This document shows positions 8,838-15,560 of a stretch of DNA of 18,735 bases, in pieces. Each line of letters opens with the position of its first letter. Within the stretch, counting starts at the first letter, position 1. Origin of the DNA: Candidatus Latescibacterota bacterium (lineage in GTDB: Bacteria > JAAXHH01); the NCBI GenBank assembly GCA_022821935.1, contig JAJECR010000375.1, forward strand, positions 1 through 18,735, given 5' to 3'. The position numbers and the translations under genes were made by a program. The notes under the pieces are model-generated. The model searched no databases, was not told the DNA's origin, and saw only the letters and a list, made by a program, of their open reading frames with translations.

Positions 8838-9695
8838 CTACAACGGCCGCCTGAGCCGCATCGCCATCATGGGCGGAGTTTCCCTGAAGTTCGCCCAGGA
8901 CAGTTCGCGATCGGCCTCCACGCTTGCATCGAAGGCGCGTTCCTCGACTCCATCCAGGACGAACCCGGCCTCGAAGCACGCGGACAGCAGCACGGAAATG
9001 GGCCGGTGGAAGTAGTATTGCGGCACGGGCTGGCCTACGATCCCCAGGCCCTCAAAGGGCTGCGGCGTCAGGTAACGCTCGATCTTGATCCCGAACCGCT
9101 TGATCATTTCCCCGTCACGGTCTTCCTGTTCCGCGTAGCGCACCGCGTATGGCGCCTGGAAGCACGGGTGCGTAAGGCTGCAGATGAAGACGCCGCCCGG
9201 CTTGAGGAGACCGTAAACGGTGCTAAACATCGGGCCAATCTCGGCCATGTCCATGATGGCCATGTTCGACACGGCCGCGTCGAAGGCGTCCGCACCCAAC
9301 TCGGCCAATCGGGAAGTGTCGGACGCGTCGATCACCCGGTAATCTATGCTGCCCGCGGATTCCTCGTTACGGGCCGCGGATTCGTTTTCCGAACATCCTT
9401 CCGGGTATCCCTCCGAACGCGCCCGCGCCCTTTCGATCATCACCGCGCTGCCGTCGATCGCCGTGACCCGGGCACCCAGGCCGGCAAGGAACCGCGCGAA
9501 GTTCCCGTTCCCGCAGCCAATGTCAAGCACGCTGTCACCAGGCTGCACGACAAGCAGTCGCTCCATGGCCGGCCGCACCAGCAGATTATGGAACGTGTTG
9601 CTCTCGTCGCCCATATAGTCGTCCCAGAACGCCGCGTTCTGATTCCATCTCTGCTGCGCTTCATCGGCCAGTTCCGGCCAGTCTGATTTGGACAT
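8838..9695 (-). CDS. Class I SAM-dependent methyltransferase
   Basis: This 285-aa protein has the Rossmann-type SAM-binding motif I VLDIGCGNGNF (56-66), an acidic residue at the end of strand 2 (VTAIDGS), a motif-II-like AFDAAVSNMAIMDM and post-motif GLLKPGGVFICSLTHPCF, matching the Methyltransf_11/25 group. Between strand 2 and strand 3 there is a polar insertion (YPEGCSENESAARNEESAG) not usual in compact members. The substrate cannot be told from sequence; neighbours do not specify a pathway. AAGGAG (complement of 9701-9706), 5 nt before the ATG, fixes the start. It converges on the UPF0173 gene across only 68 bp of GC-rich sequence without a clear T-tract terminator. Confidence 0.88.
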   Translation of the reverse strand: MSKSDWPELADEAQQRWNQNAAFWDDYMGDESNTFHNLLVRPAMERLLVVQPGDSVLDIGCGNGNFARFLAGLGARVTAIDGSAVMIERARARSEGYPEGCSENESAARNEESAGSIDYRVIDASDTSRLAELGADAFDAAVSNMAIMDMAEIGPMFSTVYGLLKPGGVFICSLTHPCFQAPYAVRYAEQEDRDGEMIKRFGIKIERYLTPQPFEGLGIVGQPVPQYYFHRPISVLLSACFEAGFVLDGVEERAFDASVEADRELSWANFRETPPMMAMRLRRPL

Positions 9696-9793
9696 ATTCG
9701 CTCCTTCTTACAGTCCCGGTCAGGGCCGCGTTCGCCCGGGACCATCATCTCGTAGAACACTACACACGATCTGATCAGGGTACGGAAATCCCG

Positions 9794-10624
9794 CTATTCG
9801 AACACCCGCATGGGCGGATCTTCCACAGGCAGGCCATGCTCCGCCGCCCACGCGCGCAGGGGCACGTCGTCGCCTTCCCAGGGCCGGCAGAAGAACTGCG
9901 CCGTGATGGGGTCCATGCGTTCGAGTACCTCGTCCGGCGGTGTCGGATGCTGCTGGGCCCACCAGTGGTAGGCGTAGCTGACGAGCAGGACCTTGGTGGT
10001 GTCGCCGGTGAAGTTGACGGCGGGGGTGTGATAGGTGCTGGTGCTGAAGATGTAGGCGTCGCCCGCCTCGAGCGCCGGCTCGACGAAATCCGGCGGGTCG
10101 AGAGAACCCTCTTTGAACCGCAGGGCCTCGTTCAGTTTGTGACTGCCGGGCACGAGCATGGTCGCCCCCGCGTCTGGCGATGGGAAGTCCGTCAGGCAGT
10201 AGCCCACGCGGACCGCCACCGTCCCCCGGATAGGATGGTCGGGCGTGAAGTTGTTCAGGTCACGGTGCCAGTTACGGAAGGACCGGCCATCGCCGTCGGG
10301 ATAGAGCGGTTCGTCGGAAGCGGGCTGGGGATACTTGTAGATGAGGTGTCCCCGCATGAGATGGATATTGTAGGAGAGCAACTGCACCACCAGGGGTACC
10401 GTGCGACTGTTGGTAGTGAGTTCGACAAGGGCGTCGTCCAGGGTAAGGTCGATGTACCGGTTGGCGTAGTAATTGTGTATCGGCCCGGCGGTCTCCATGA
10501 ACCGGTCGCCTACAGCCGCCACCCGGTTGCGGAGATCGTCGCCGAGGGCGTTCTTGACAATCAGGTAACCGTGTTCCCGGAAGTGTTCCCGCTGTTCCGG
10601 GGCAAGGGGTGTGAACTCCATCAT
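9794..10624 (-). CDS. Phytanoyl-CoA dioxygenase (PhyH)-family protein 1
   Basis: This 276-aa Fe(II)/2-oxoglutarate-dependent oxygenase has a PhyH-like fold. The iron-binding HxD is His120-Arg-Asp122 in NWHRDLNNF. The distal His is probably His199 in STSTYHTPAVNF. The family's VPGSHK motif is present (158-163). The position where a 2-oxoglutarate-binding Arg is usual reads Lys211 (GDTTKVLLVSY). Bacterial members hydroxylate or demethylate diverse small molecules, and the substrate here is unknown. AGGA lies 7 nt before the first ATG; a second ATG follows immediately. The gene diverges from the 583-aa gene, and its upstream region begins with a 13-bp tandem repeat array. Downstream (98 bp) is the methyltransferase gene on the same strand, possibly co-transcribed. 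Confidence 0.88.
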   Translation of the reverse strand: MMEFTPLAPEQREHFREHGYLIVKNALGDDLRNRVAAVGDRFMETAGPIHNYYANRYIDLTLDDALVELTTNSRTVPLVVQLLSYNIHLMRGHLIYKYPQPASDEPLYPDGDGRSFRNWHRDLNNFTPDHPIRGTVAVRVGYCLTDFPSPDAGATMLVPGSHKLNEALRFKEGSLDPPDFVEPALEAGDAYIFSTSTYHTPAVNFTGDTTKVLLVSYAYHWWAQQHPTPPDEVLERMDPITAQFFCRPWEGDDVPLRAWAAEHGLPVEDPPMRVFE

Positions 10625-10660
10625 TATCTTTTCCTGGAAGGCGTCAGCGGATGTTCAACG

Positions 10661-10737
10661 GCATGGGCACTCGGCAAGGGCACTCGGCAAGGGCACTCGA
10701 CATGGGCACCCGATATGGGCACTAGACATGGCACTCG
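10661..10737. repeat. 13-bp tandem repeat array, six units
   Basis: Six consecutive copies: GCATGGGCACTCG, GCAAGGGCACTCG (twice), ACATGGGCACCCG, ATATGGGCACTAG, and a final 12-bp ACATGGCACTCG. The GGCAC core is the best conserved. The array ends 37 bp upstream of the PhyH start codon, so it lies in the expected leader or promoter zone of that gene. Two adjacent units are identical, as expected from recent slippage. Confidence 0.92.
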
Positions 10738-10825
10738 CACGAGCAGGTGCCGGACTTGCGCAAATATAGAAGCCAGTTCACCACCCGTCAATACTCCGGT
10801 TCCCGAACCGCGCCGCCTCTGTCCG

Positions 10826-10908
10826 GTGAGCGGTTGACACCCTAAGCCGCGGTTGACAGCCACAGCCGCGATCAGCGCCCGAAGCCGCGGTTGACACCAA
10901 AAGCCGCG
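10826..10908. repeat. 19-bp tandem repeats carrying TTGACA
   Basis: Units at 10826-10844, 10845-10863, 10864-10882 and 10883-10901, plus a partial copy from 10902, follow the pattern AGCCGCGGTTGACAGCCAC. TTGACA is perfect at 10834, 10853 and 10891, while the third unit (10864) has lost it (GATCAGC). A related GCCGTTGACACCC lies at 10941-10953. Confidence 0.85.
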
Positions 10909-10944
10909 TTTCTCTGGCCGCGCGGCCATTCTTCCAGCTAGCCG

Positions 10945-10973
10945 TTGACACCCGTTCCCGACGGTTATATGTT
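10945..10973 (+). promoter_or_regulatory. Candidate promoter of the 583-aa gene
   Basis: TTGACA (10945-10950) is followed after 17 bp by TATGTT (10968-10973), 4 of 6 to consensus. A start near 10980 would give a leader of about 110 nt. The -35 hexamer is the last member of a series of TTGACA repeats. Confidence 0.5.
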
Positions 10974-11089
10974 CTTGCCGTTTCTCCGAACCCAGGCGAT
11001 CGCTACGTACATTCCGCGCTGTAGGGCGACCGCGCCTCACTATCCAACCGACTTGCCATCCGACCGACTTGCCAGACCGGGAGCAATCC

Positions 11090-12841
11090 ATGCCGAGGAA
11101 CGCCGCGATTACGATCAACACCCCCATGCCTCCACCGGCGTGGGCCCTGCTCGAACGCGAACTGATCCGGGCCAATAACGAGCACACGCGCTCGTTCTTC
11201 GACCGGTACTTCGACGAACGGGGCTACCTGCTTTGCGTCGAGCGCTGGGGCGCCCTGGACGGTCCCGACGACGCCATCGAGAATCTCACCAATGTGCCGG
11301 CTTTATATCTGATCGGGGGAGCGGACGACCTCGTGGCCATGTGCCAGAAGGCCCAGGAAGGCCACCTTCGGCAGTACACCGAGGCCAGGACCGAGGAGGT
11401 TGAATTCGCCCGCGAAGGCATGTACTACCGGGAGTTCCCCGTGATGTTCGACTGGGCCCATCACCAGGAGGGCAACGCGGTGACCGGGACCATCGGGCTG
11501 TGCGATCCCGGCGACGACCGGCATATCCGGCGGCTCGAGCGGTTTGCGGGCTTCTTCATGGAAGGTGACGACTTTCCCGGGCAGATCGAAGTGCCCAACT
11601 GGGACTCGGAGCACAGGCTCATCCGCAGCATGTTCAACGGCAGCCGCGGATCGCTTTTGCGCAGGACCACGCCCCTGGACTGGGCCGGCGACCGCATCGA
11701 GGACGGCCGCTTCATCCTGGCTCACGGCGAGCGGCATTACCAGGACATGCTGGACCACTATGTCGGATACGAGGACGTGGCCGGGGATCATCCGCTGAAC
11801 CTGGCCGCCACCTGCATGGCCTTCAACGCCTACGTCCACACGAAGGATGCGAAGTACAGGGACTGGCTGCTCGAGTACGCCGAGGCGTGGGTAGAGCGGA
11901 CGAAGACGAACGGCGGGATCATCCCGTCGAACATCGGGCTGGACGGCACGATCGGCGGCGCCGCGGGCGGCCGCTGGTGGGGCGGCGTATACGGCTGGGC
12001 CCACACGACGATCACGCCGCACACCGGCGAGCCCAAGAGCCGCCTCGGGGTCGCCCGGTGCCTGGACGGATTCGGCAACGCGCTCATCCTCACGGGCGAC
12101 AGGCGCTACCTCGAACCGTGGCGCACGACCCTGGACGGTGTGAATGCGAATGGCAAGGTGATCGACGGCGTGAAGATGTATCCCCGCATGCACAACGACG
12201 ACGGCTGGTACGAGTGGATGTCTGAACCGTACGATGACGGTGCCCTCGAGCTCTACTACTGGTCCATGGACGAGGCGGACCGCGGCCGGGTGAACAGCCC
12301 CTGGATCGATTTCCTTGAAGGGAACAACCCCGGCTACCCCGTCGAAGCGTTGCAATCGGACATCGGCGTGGTCCGCCGGAAAGTGAAGGACATGTACGAC
12401 GATCCCACCACGCCCGACACGCGTCTGTCGGACAATCCAAACATGTTTCGCCCGGCCACCGTCGACGCCCTCGTCGAACTGACCATGGGTGGCACGATAA
12501 CCAGGGTGGGGCGGCCGCTCCACACACGCCTCCGCTACTTCGACCCACGCCGCGCCCGGCCGGGCCTGCCGTCCGACGTCGGCGCCCTGGTGGAGGGACT
12601 GACCGCGGACGAGACGAAGGTAAGCCTCGTCAATGTCAACCAACTCGAACCGCGGACGGTCGTGGTGCAGGGTGGCACCTACGGAGAGCACCAGTGGACG
12701 ACGGTCCGGGTCGACGACGGCGAGGAACGACCCGTGGACGAACGGGTGCTGACCGTGGACCTGGCGCCCGGGGCCGGAGCGTGCCTTACGATCGGCACTT
12801 CGCGTTACGTCAACGACCCGACGGGCGACTTTCCTTTCTAA
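11090..12841 (+). CDS. Uncharacterised 583-aa protein, probably an alpha/alpha-barrel (six-hairpin glycosidase-like) fold
   Basis: I do not recognise a named family. The protein has no signal peptide. It alternates helix-rich segments with Trp/Tyr/Gly-rich loops (for example WGGVYGWAHTTITPHTGEP and NDDGWYEWMSEPYDDGALE). Repeated hairpin-like segments such as HPLNLAATCMAFNAYVHT and RCLDGFGNALILTGDRRYLE resemble (alpha/alpha)6 toroid enzymes acting on sugars. The last ~100 residues look beta-rich (KVSLVNVNQLEPRTVVVQGG), like a C-terminal beta-sandwich, so a carbohydrate-active role is plausible but unproven. The start at 11090 is chosen because GGGAG (11079-11083) precedes it; an upstream in-frame ATG at 11069 lacks this. 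It is divergent from a PhyH-like oxygenase gene across a repeat-filled region. Confidence 0.8.
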   Translation: MPRNAAITINTPMPPPAWALLERELIRANNEHTRSFFDRYFDERGYLLCVERWGALDGPDDAIENLTNVPALYLIGGADDLVAMCQKAQEGHLRQYTEARTEEVEFAREGMYYREFPVMFDWAHHQEGNAVTGTIGLCDPGDDRHIRRLERFAGFFMEGDDFPGQIEVPNWDSEHRLIRSMFNGSRGSLLRRTTPLDWAGDRIEDGRFILAHGERHYQDMLDHYVGYEDVAGDHPLNLAATCMAFNAYVHTKDAKYRDWLLEYAEAWVERTKTNGGIIPSNIGLDGTIGGAAGGRWWGGVYGWAHTTITPHTGEPKSRLGVARCLDGFGNALILTGDRRYLEPWRTTLDGVNANGKVIDGVKMYPRMHNDDGWYEWMSEPYDDGALELYYWSMDEADRGRVNSPWIDFLEGNNPGYPVEALQSDIGVVRRKVKDMYDDPTTPDTRLSDNPNMFRPATVDALVELTMGGTITRVGRPLHTRLRYFDPRRARPGLPSDVGALVEGLTADETKVSLVNVNQLEPRTVVVQGGTYGEHQWTTVRVDDGEERPVDERVLTVDLAPGAGACLTIGTSRYVNDPTGDFPF

Positions 12842-12980
12842 CCCCACGTTTTTTGCACATCTCATCACATTTTACAAGGATTTAACCTCCGGGAAATATC
12901 CCTGTAACAGACGGGGACTATATTAGGATTTCATTTTCGAATGGTCGTATCTTTTTCATCACAACAGGGAGGATTTCCGT

Positions 12981-14282
12981 ATGTCCCTTAGTGGCATATT
13001 ACGTATCGGTGCGTGCCTGGCGCTTGGTATTCCCGGCCTGGCCCTCGCGCAGGAAGAGGCGGCGGCCCCGGCGGCCGTGCTGAACACCGGGGATACCGCC
13101 TGGATGCTCGTCAGCTGCGCCCTGGTGCTGCTCATGCTGCCCGGCCTGGCCATGTTCTACGGCGGGCTCACACGCACCCGGAACGTGCTCGGCACCATGA
13201 TGCACAGCTTCGCGGCAATGGGCATCATGGGCGTGCAGTGGGTGATCTTCGGATTCGCCCTGGCCTTCGGCGCGAGCGCGATCATACCGGGCGTTATTGG
13301 CTGGAGTTCCGACTACTTCTTACTGGGCGGCGTCGATCCCGGGACGATCTGGGACGGGACGAACATTCCCACCTATCTGTTCGCCATGTTCCAGGGCATG
13401 TTCGCCATCATCACCCCTGCCCTGATCGCCGGAGCCATCGCCGAACGCGTGAAGTTCGGCGCCTACTGCCTGCTGATCCTGCTCTGGGGATTCGTGGTAT
13501 ACGAACCCCTGTGTTACATGGTCTGGAACGCGGATGGCATGCTCTTCAAGGACGGCGCCATTGATTTCGCCGGCGGCACGGTCGTGCACATATCATCCGG
13601 CGTGGCGGGCCTGGTGGCCGCCATGGTGCTCGGTCCCCGTCTGGGTTATCCCTCCCGGGCCATGAAGCCCAACAACCTGACCATGACGCTCATCGGCGCC
13701 GGCCTGCTCTGGATCGGCTGGTTCGGCTTCAACGCCGGTTCCGCCGTGTCCGCCGGTGAAACTGCCGTTCAGGCGCTGACAGTGACCCAGATCTCCGCCG
13801 CGGCAGGCGCCGTGGGCTGGATCGTGACGGAGCTTATACATCACGGCAAGGCCTCGAGTCTCGGAATCGTCTCCGGCATCCTGGCCGGCCTGGTGGCCAT
13901 CACGCCGGCCGCGGGCAGCGTGACCCCGGCCTGGGCCCTGGTGTTCGGCTTCGGCGCCGCCGTGGTCTGCTTCCTGATGGTGCAGCTCAAGGGTAAACTG
14001 GGTTATGACGATACGCTCGACGTCTTCGCCATTCACGGCATCGGCGGGATGTTCGGGGCGCTGCTGGTCGGCCTGGTCGCCACCGACGTCGGCGGGTGGT
14101 CCCAGTTCCTGATCCAGATCAAGGGCGTGGTCATCGCCATCGCGCTGTCGGCCGTCGGAACCGCCGTGCTCGTCTGGCTGATCGATCGGACGATCGGGCT
14201 GCGCGCCACGGAAGATGAGCAGCAGGTCGGCCTGGATCACTCCCAGCACGGGGAGGATGGTTACGGTCTGACTCACCTGTAG
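12981..14282 (+). CDS. amt: Ammonium transporter Amt
   Basis: This 433-aa inner-membrane channel for NH3/NH4+ has a cleavable-type N-terminal segment (about residues 1-23, ending ALAQ), followed by about 11 membrane helices. Family hallmarks are LMLPGLAMFYGGLTRTRNVL (51-70), the Phe gate region LFAMFQGMFAIITPALIAGA, and the pore twin histidines His203 (DFAGGTVVHISSG) and His352 (FAIHGIGGMFGALL). The cytosolic C-tail ends LDHSQHGEDGYGL, the conserved segment that contacts PII proteins. AGGGAGGA (12966-12973) lies 7 nt before the ATG. It is followed by a PII gene after 87 bp, the usual amt-glnK order, so ammonium uptake is likely gated by PII binding. I see no sigma54-type promoter upstream. 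Confidence 0.97.
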   Translation: MSLSGILRIGACLALGIPGLALAQEEAAAPAAVLNTGDTAWMLVSCALVLLMLPGLAMFYGGLTRTRNVLGTMMHSFAAMGIMGVQWVIFGFALAFGASAIIPGVIGWSSDYFLLGGVDPGTIWDGTNIPTYLFAMFQGMFAIITPALIAGAIAERVKFGAYCLLILLWGFVVYEPLCYMVWNADGMLFKDGAIDFAGGTVVHISSGVAGLVAAMVLGPRLGYPSRAMKPNNLTMTLIGAGLLWIGWFGFNAGSAVSAGETAVQALTVTQISAAAGAVGWIVTELIHHGKASSLGIVSGILAGLVAITPAAGSVTPAWALVFGFGAAVVCFLMVQLKGKLGYDDTLDVFAIHGIGGMFGALLVGLVATDVGGWSQFLIQIKGVVIAIALSAVGTAVLVWLIDRTIGLRATEDEQQVGLDHSQHGEDGYGLTHL

Positions 14283-14369
14283 TCGGCCACGGAATCAGCG
14301 CAGTGCACGGGCAGTACGAAGCTGCCCGATTCTACCTAAAGGACTATTACTTCAGGAGACGTCAGACCC

Positions 14370-14714
14370 ATGAAACTGATCATAGCCATCATCAGACCGG
14401 AGAAGCTCGACGACGTCAGAAACGCGCTCGTCGAGAAAGGCATCCCCGGCATGACCCTGTCCAGGGTGTCGGGACATGGCCGCACCGCCCACCGCAGAGG
14501 GCTTTACCGGGGGCAGGAGATCGATATCCCCCTCGCGGCCAAGATTCGCATAGAGATCGCGGTCACCAACGATCAGAAGGACGAGATCATCGACCTGATC
14601 TGGCAGGCCGCCAAGTCGGGGGGCGACCGAACGGGGGACGGGAAGATCTTCGTCGTTCCCGTGGAAGAGAGCGTCCGCATCAGCAGCGGGGAACGGGGTG
14701 AGGACGCGGTATAG
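14370..14714 (+). CDS. glnK: PII nitrogen-regulatory protein (GlnK/GlnB family), divergent T-loop
   Basis: This 114-aa homotrimeric signal protein senses ATP/ADP and 2-oxoglutarate and here probably controls the adjacent Amt channel. It begins MKLIIAIIRPEKLDDVRNAL and ends RISSGERGEDAV, as in the family. Arg9, Lys58 and the GDGKIFVVPVEE segment are kept. Compared with E. coli GlnB, position 39 is Thr instead of Gln and position 51 is Ile instead of the uridylylated Tyr. Tyr46 is kept. The B-loop (SGGDRTGDGK) appears 2 residues longer than TGKIGDGK. The ATG is preceded by AGGAG (14354-14358) at a longish 11-nt distance. It is probably co-transcribed with amt. A 25-bp piece of its 3' end is repeated after the stop. 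Confidence 0.93.
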   Translation: MKLIIAIIRPEKLDDVRNALVEKGIPGMTLSRVSGHGRTAHRRGLYRGQEIDIPLAAKIRIEIAVTNDQKDEIIDLIWQAAKSGGDRTGDGKIFVVPVEESVRISSGERGEDAV

Positions 14715-14752
14715 GGGAGTGGTGTAGGGAAGAGAGCGTCCGCATCAGCAGC
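14663..14752. repeat. 25-bp direct repeat of the glnK 3' end
   Basis: Positions 14663-14687, inside glnK codons for the EESVRISS segment, are repeated without mismatch at 14728-14752, 65 bp downstream and beyond the stop at 14714. Similarity continues imperfectly after the second copy (an ACGGGG/GCGGGG block). This looks like a partial tandem duplication. Confidence 0.9.
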
Positions 14753-14809
14753 CGCTGAGCGGGGCTAAGCCGACAGTAGGATCTCTTACTACGAGATCAA
14801 TGTTCAAAT

Positions 14810-14845
14810 CCGCCGGTCCGGTGATGTTTGTCGGGCCGGCGGTTT
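14810..14845. terminator. Terminator of amt-glnK
   Basis: CCGCCGG (14810-14816) pairs with CCGGCGG (14836-14842), and the stem extends through T-G, C-G, C-G and G-C to an 11-nt loop. It is followed by TTTCCC. The T run is short, but the hairpin is strong and lies between convergent genes. Confidence 0.6.
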
Positions 14846-14890
14846 CCCTACCACTAGATGCCGGTAGTTTTACCGTCATTGGGCCGGCCT

Positions 14891-15454
14891 CTATCTCTGG
14901 TTGTTTAATGGAAGGATGACGTTTACCAGGACAAACCGCAGTCCGTTGCCCTCGAAGACTAATTCAATCTCATCGCCTTTCTCATTCTTGGTCTGAATAA
15001 TCAGTGAGAAGGACCTAAGCCCCCTGTCAATCACAAAGTCCTCCTGATCCAGAATACTTGCCCCGACTGAACCGGACAAAGCGGCGAGCGGGATATTGGC
15101 ATCGTCGGGAACGTCCACTTTGGTAGCCAATTGGGTCAAACCGGCCGGCGTAACGTAGACGTCAATCATTCTATCGACAATGGGCCACGTGAAAGCCATA
15201 CCTGCAACAGCTTCCGGTTTATCTTGTTCAATTAACCAGCTATCCATTCCCGACTTGAGCTGATCCTTCAGATTCTCGCGCAAGACCGGGAAGTCGATCT
15301 TTTCACCCAAAGCCTGCTCATCGGCGTCAACAATCGCCGCTCGCAGACTCCGGATTGTAAAGTACGGGGAAGTAAACCAGTATGCCCCGATGGCAATAAT
15401 CGCGAGGACGCATAGCACGTCGATCATTTTCCTTCCAGTCAGAAATCCAGGCAT
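14891..15454 (-). CDS. DUF2939-like membrane-anchored protein
   Basis: This 187-aa protein has one N-terminal membrane segment (about 11-27, DVLCVLAIIAIGAYWFT). It is followed by SPYFTIRSLRAAIVDADEQALGEKIDFPVLRENLKDQL, the pattern of DUF2939 proteins (a Tyr- and helix-rich start, then 'DFPxLRxxLKxQL'). The remainder is predicted outside the membrane and ends in beta strands (IELVFEGNGLRFVLVNVILPL). Function is unknown in the family. GGAGG (complement of 15463-15467) lies about 8 nt before the ATG. It starts 106 bp after the ABC permease on the same strand, so it may belong to that operon, but no terminator or promoter decides this. Confidence 0.75.
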   Translation of the reverse strand: MPGFLTGRKMIDVLCVLAIIAIGAYWFTSPYFTIRSLRAAIVDADEQALGEKIDFPVLRENLKDQLKSGMDSWLIEQDKPEAVAGMAFTWPIVDRMIDVYVTPAGLTQLATKVDVPDDANIPLAALSGSVGASILDQEDFVIDRGLRSFSLIIQTKNEKGDEIELVFEGNGLRFVLVNVILPLNNQR

Positions 15455-15560
15455 GATTTGTACCTCCGGATACTTGAGTGTGGTTGGTCAAGCAATGGTC
15501 GCGGCTGATCCGATCCGCAACCTACAAAGCCATGTATCTTAAACCGCTTTCGTAGACTTC

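Larger units (their letters stand above)
10625..11089. other. 465-bp divergent intergenic region with two repeat arrays
   Basis: Between the PhyH gene (-) and the 583-aa gene (+) lie a 13-bp tandem array (10661-10737), a palindrome CGGTTC-CC-GAACCG (10797-10810), a 19-bp array with TTGACA (10826-10908), a promoter candidate (10945-10973) and a 12-bp direct repeat of ACCGACTTGCCA (11048-11059 and 11064-11075). A - strand open frame (11187 to 10624) crosses all of this, but its composition looks like translated repeats, and I do not call it a gene. Confidence 0.7.

Noticed and set aside
8829..9686. 285-aa + strand open frame opposite the methyltransferase
   Set aside because: The - strand frame has SAM-binding motifs and a strong ribosome-binding site; the opposite frame has neither.
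10661..10908. CRISPR array
   Set aside because: The 13-bp and 19-bp repeats are directly tandem with no unique spacers, and no cas genes are present.
10624..11187. 187-aa - strand open frame whose stop overlaps the PhyH start (TAATG)
   Set aside because: It translates both tandem repeat arrays, overlaps the start of the 583-aa gene on the other strand, and has no domain. The overlap with PhyH is suggestive but not enough.
11303..12868. 521-aa - strand open frame opposite the 583-aa gene
   Set aside because: His/Arg/Val-rich antisense pattern typical of shadows; the + strand frame has the ribosome-binding site and a protein-like composition.
12842..12980. Sigma54 (NtrC-type) promoter upstream of amt
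   Set aside because: No TGGCAC-N5-TTGC element is found; only loose sigma70-like hexamers that do not pair at proper spacing.
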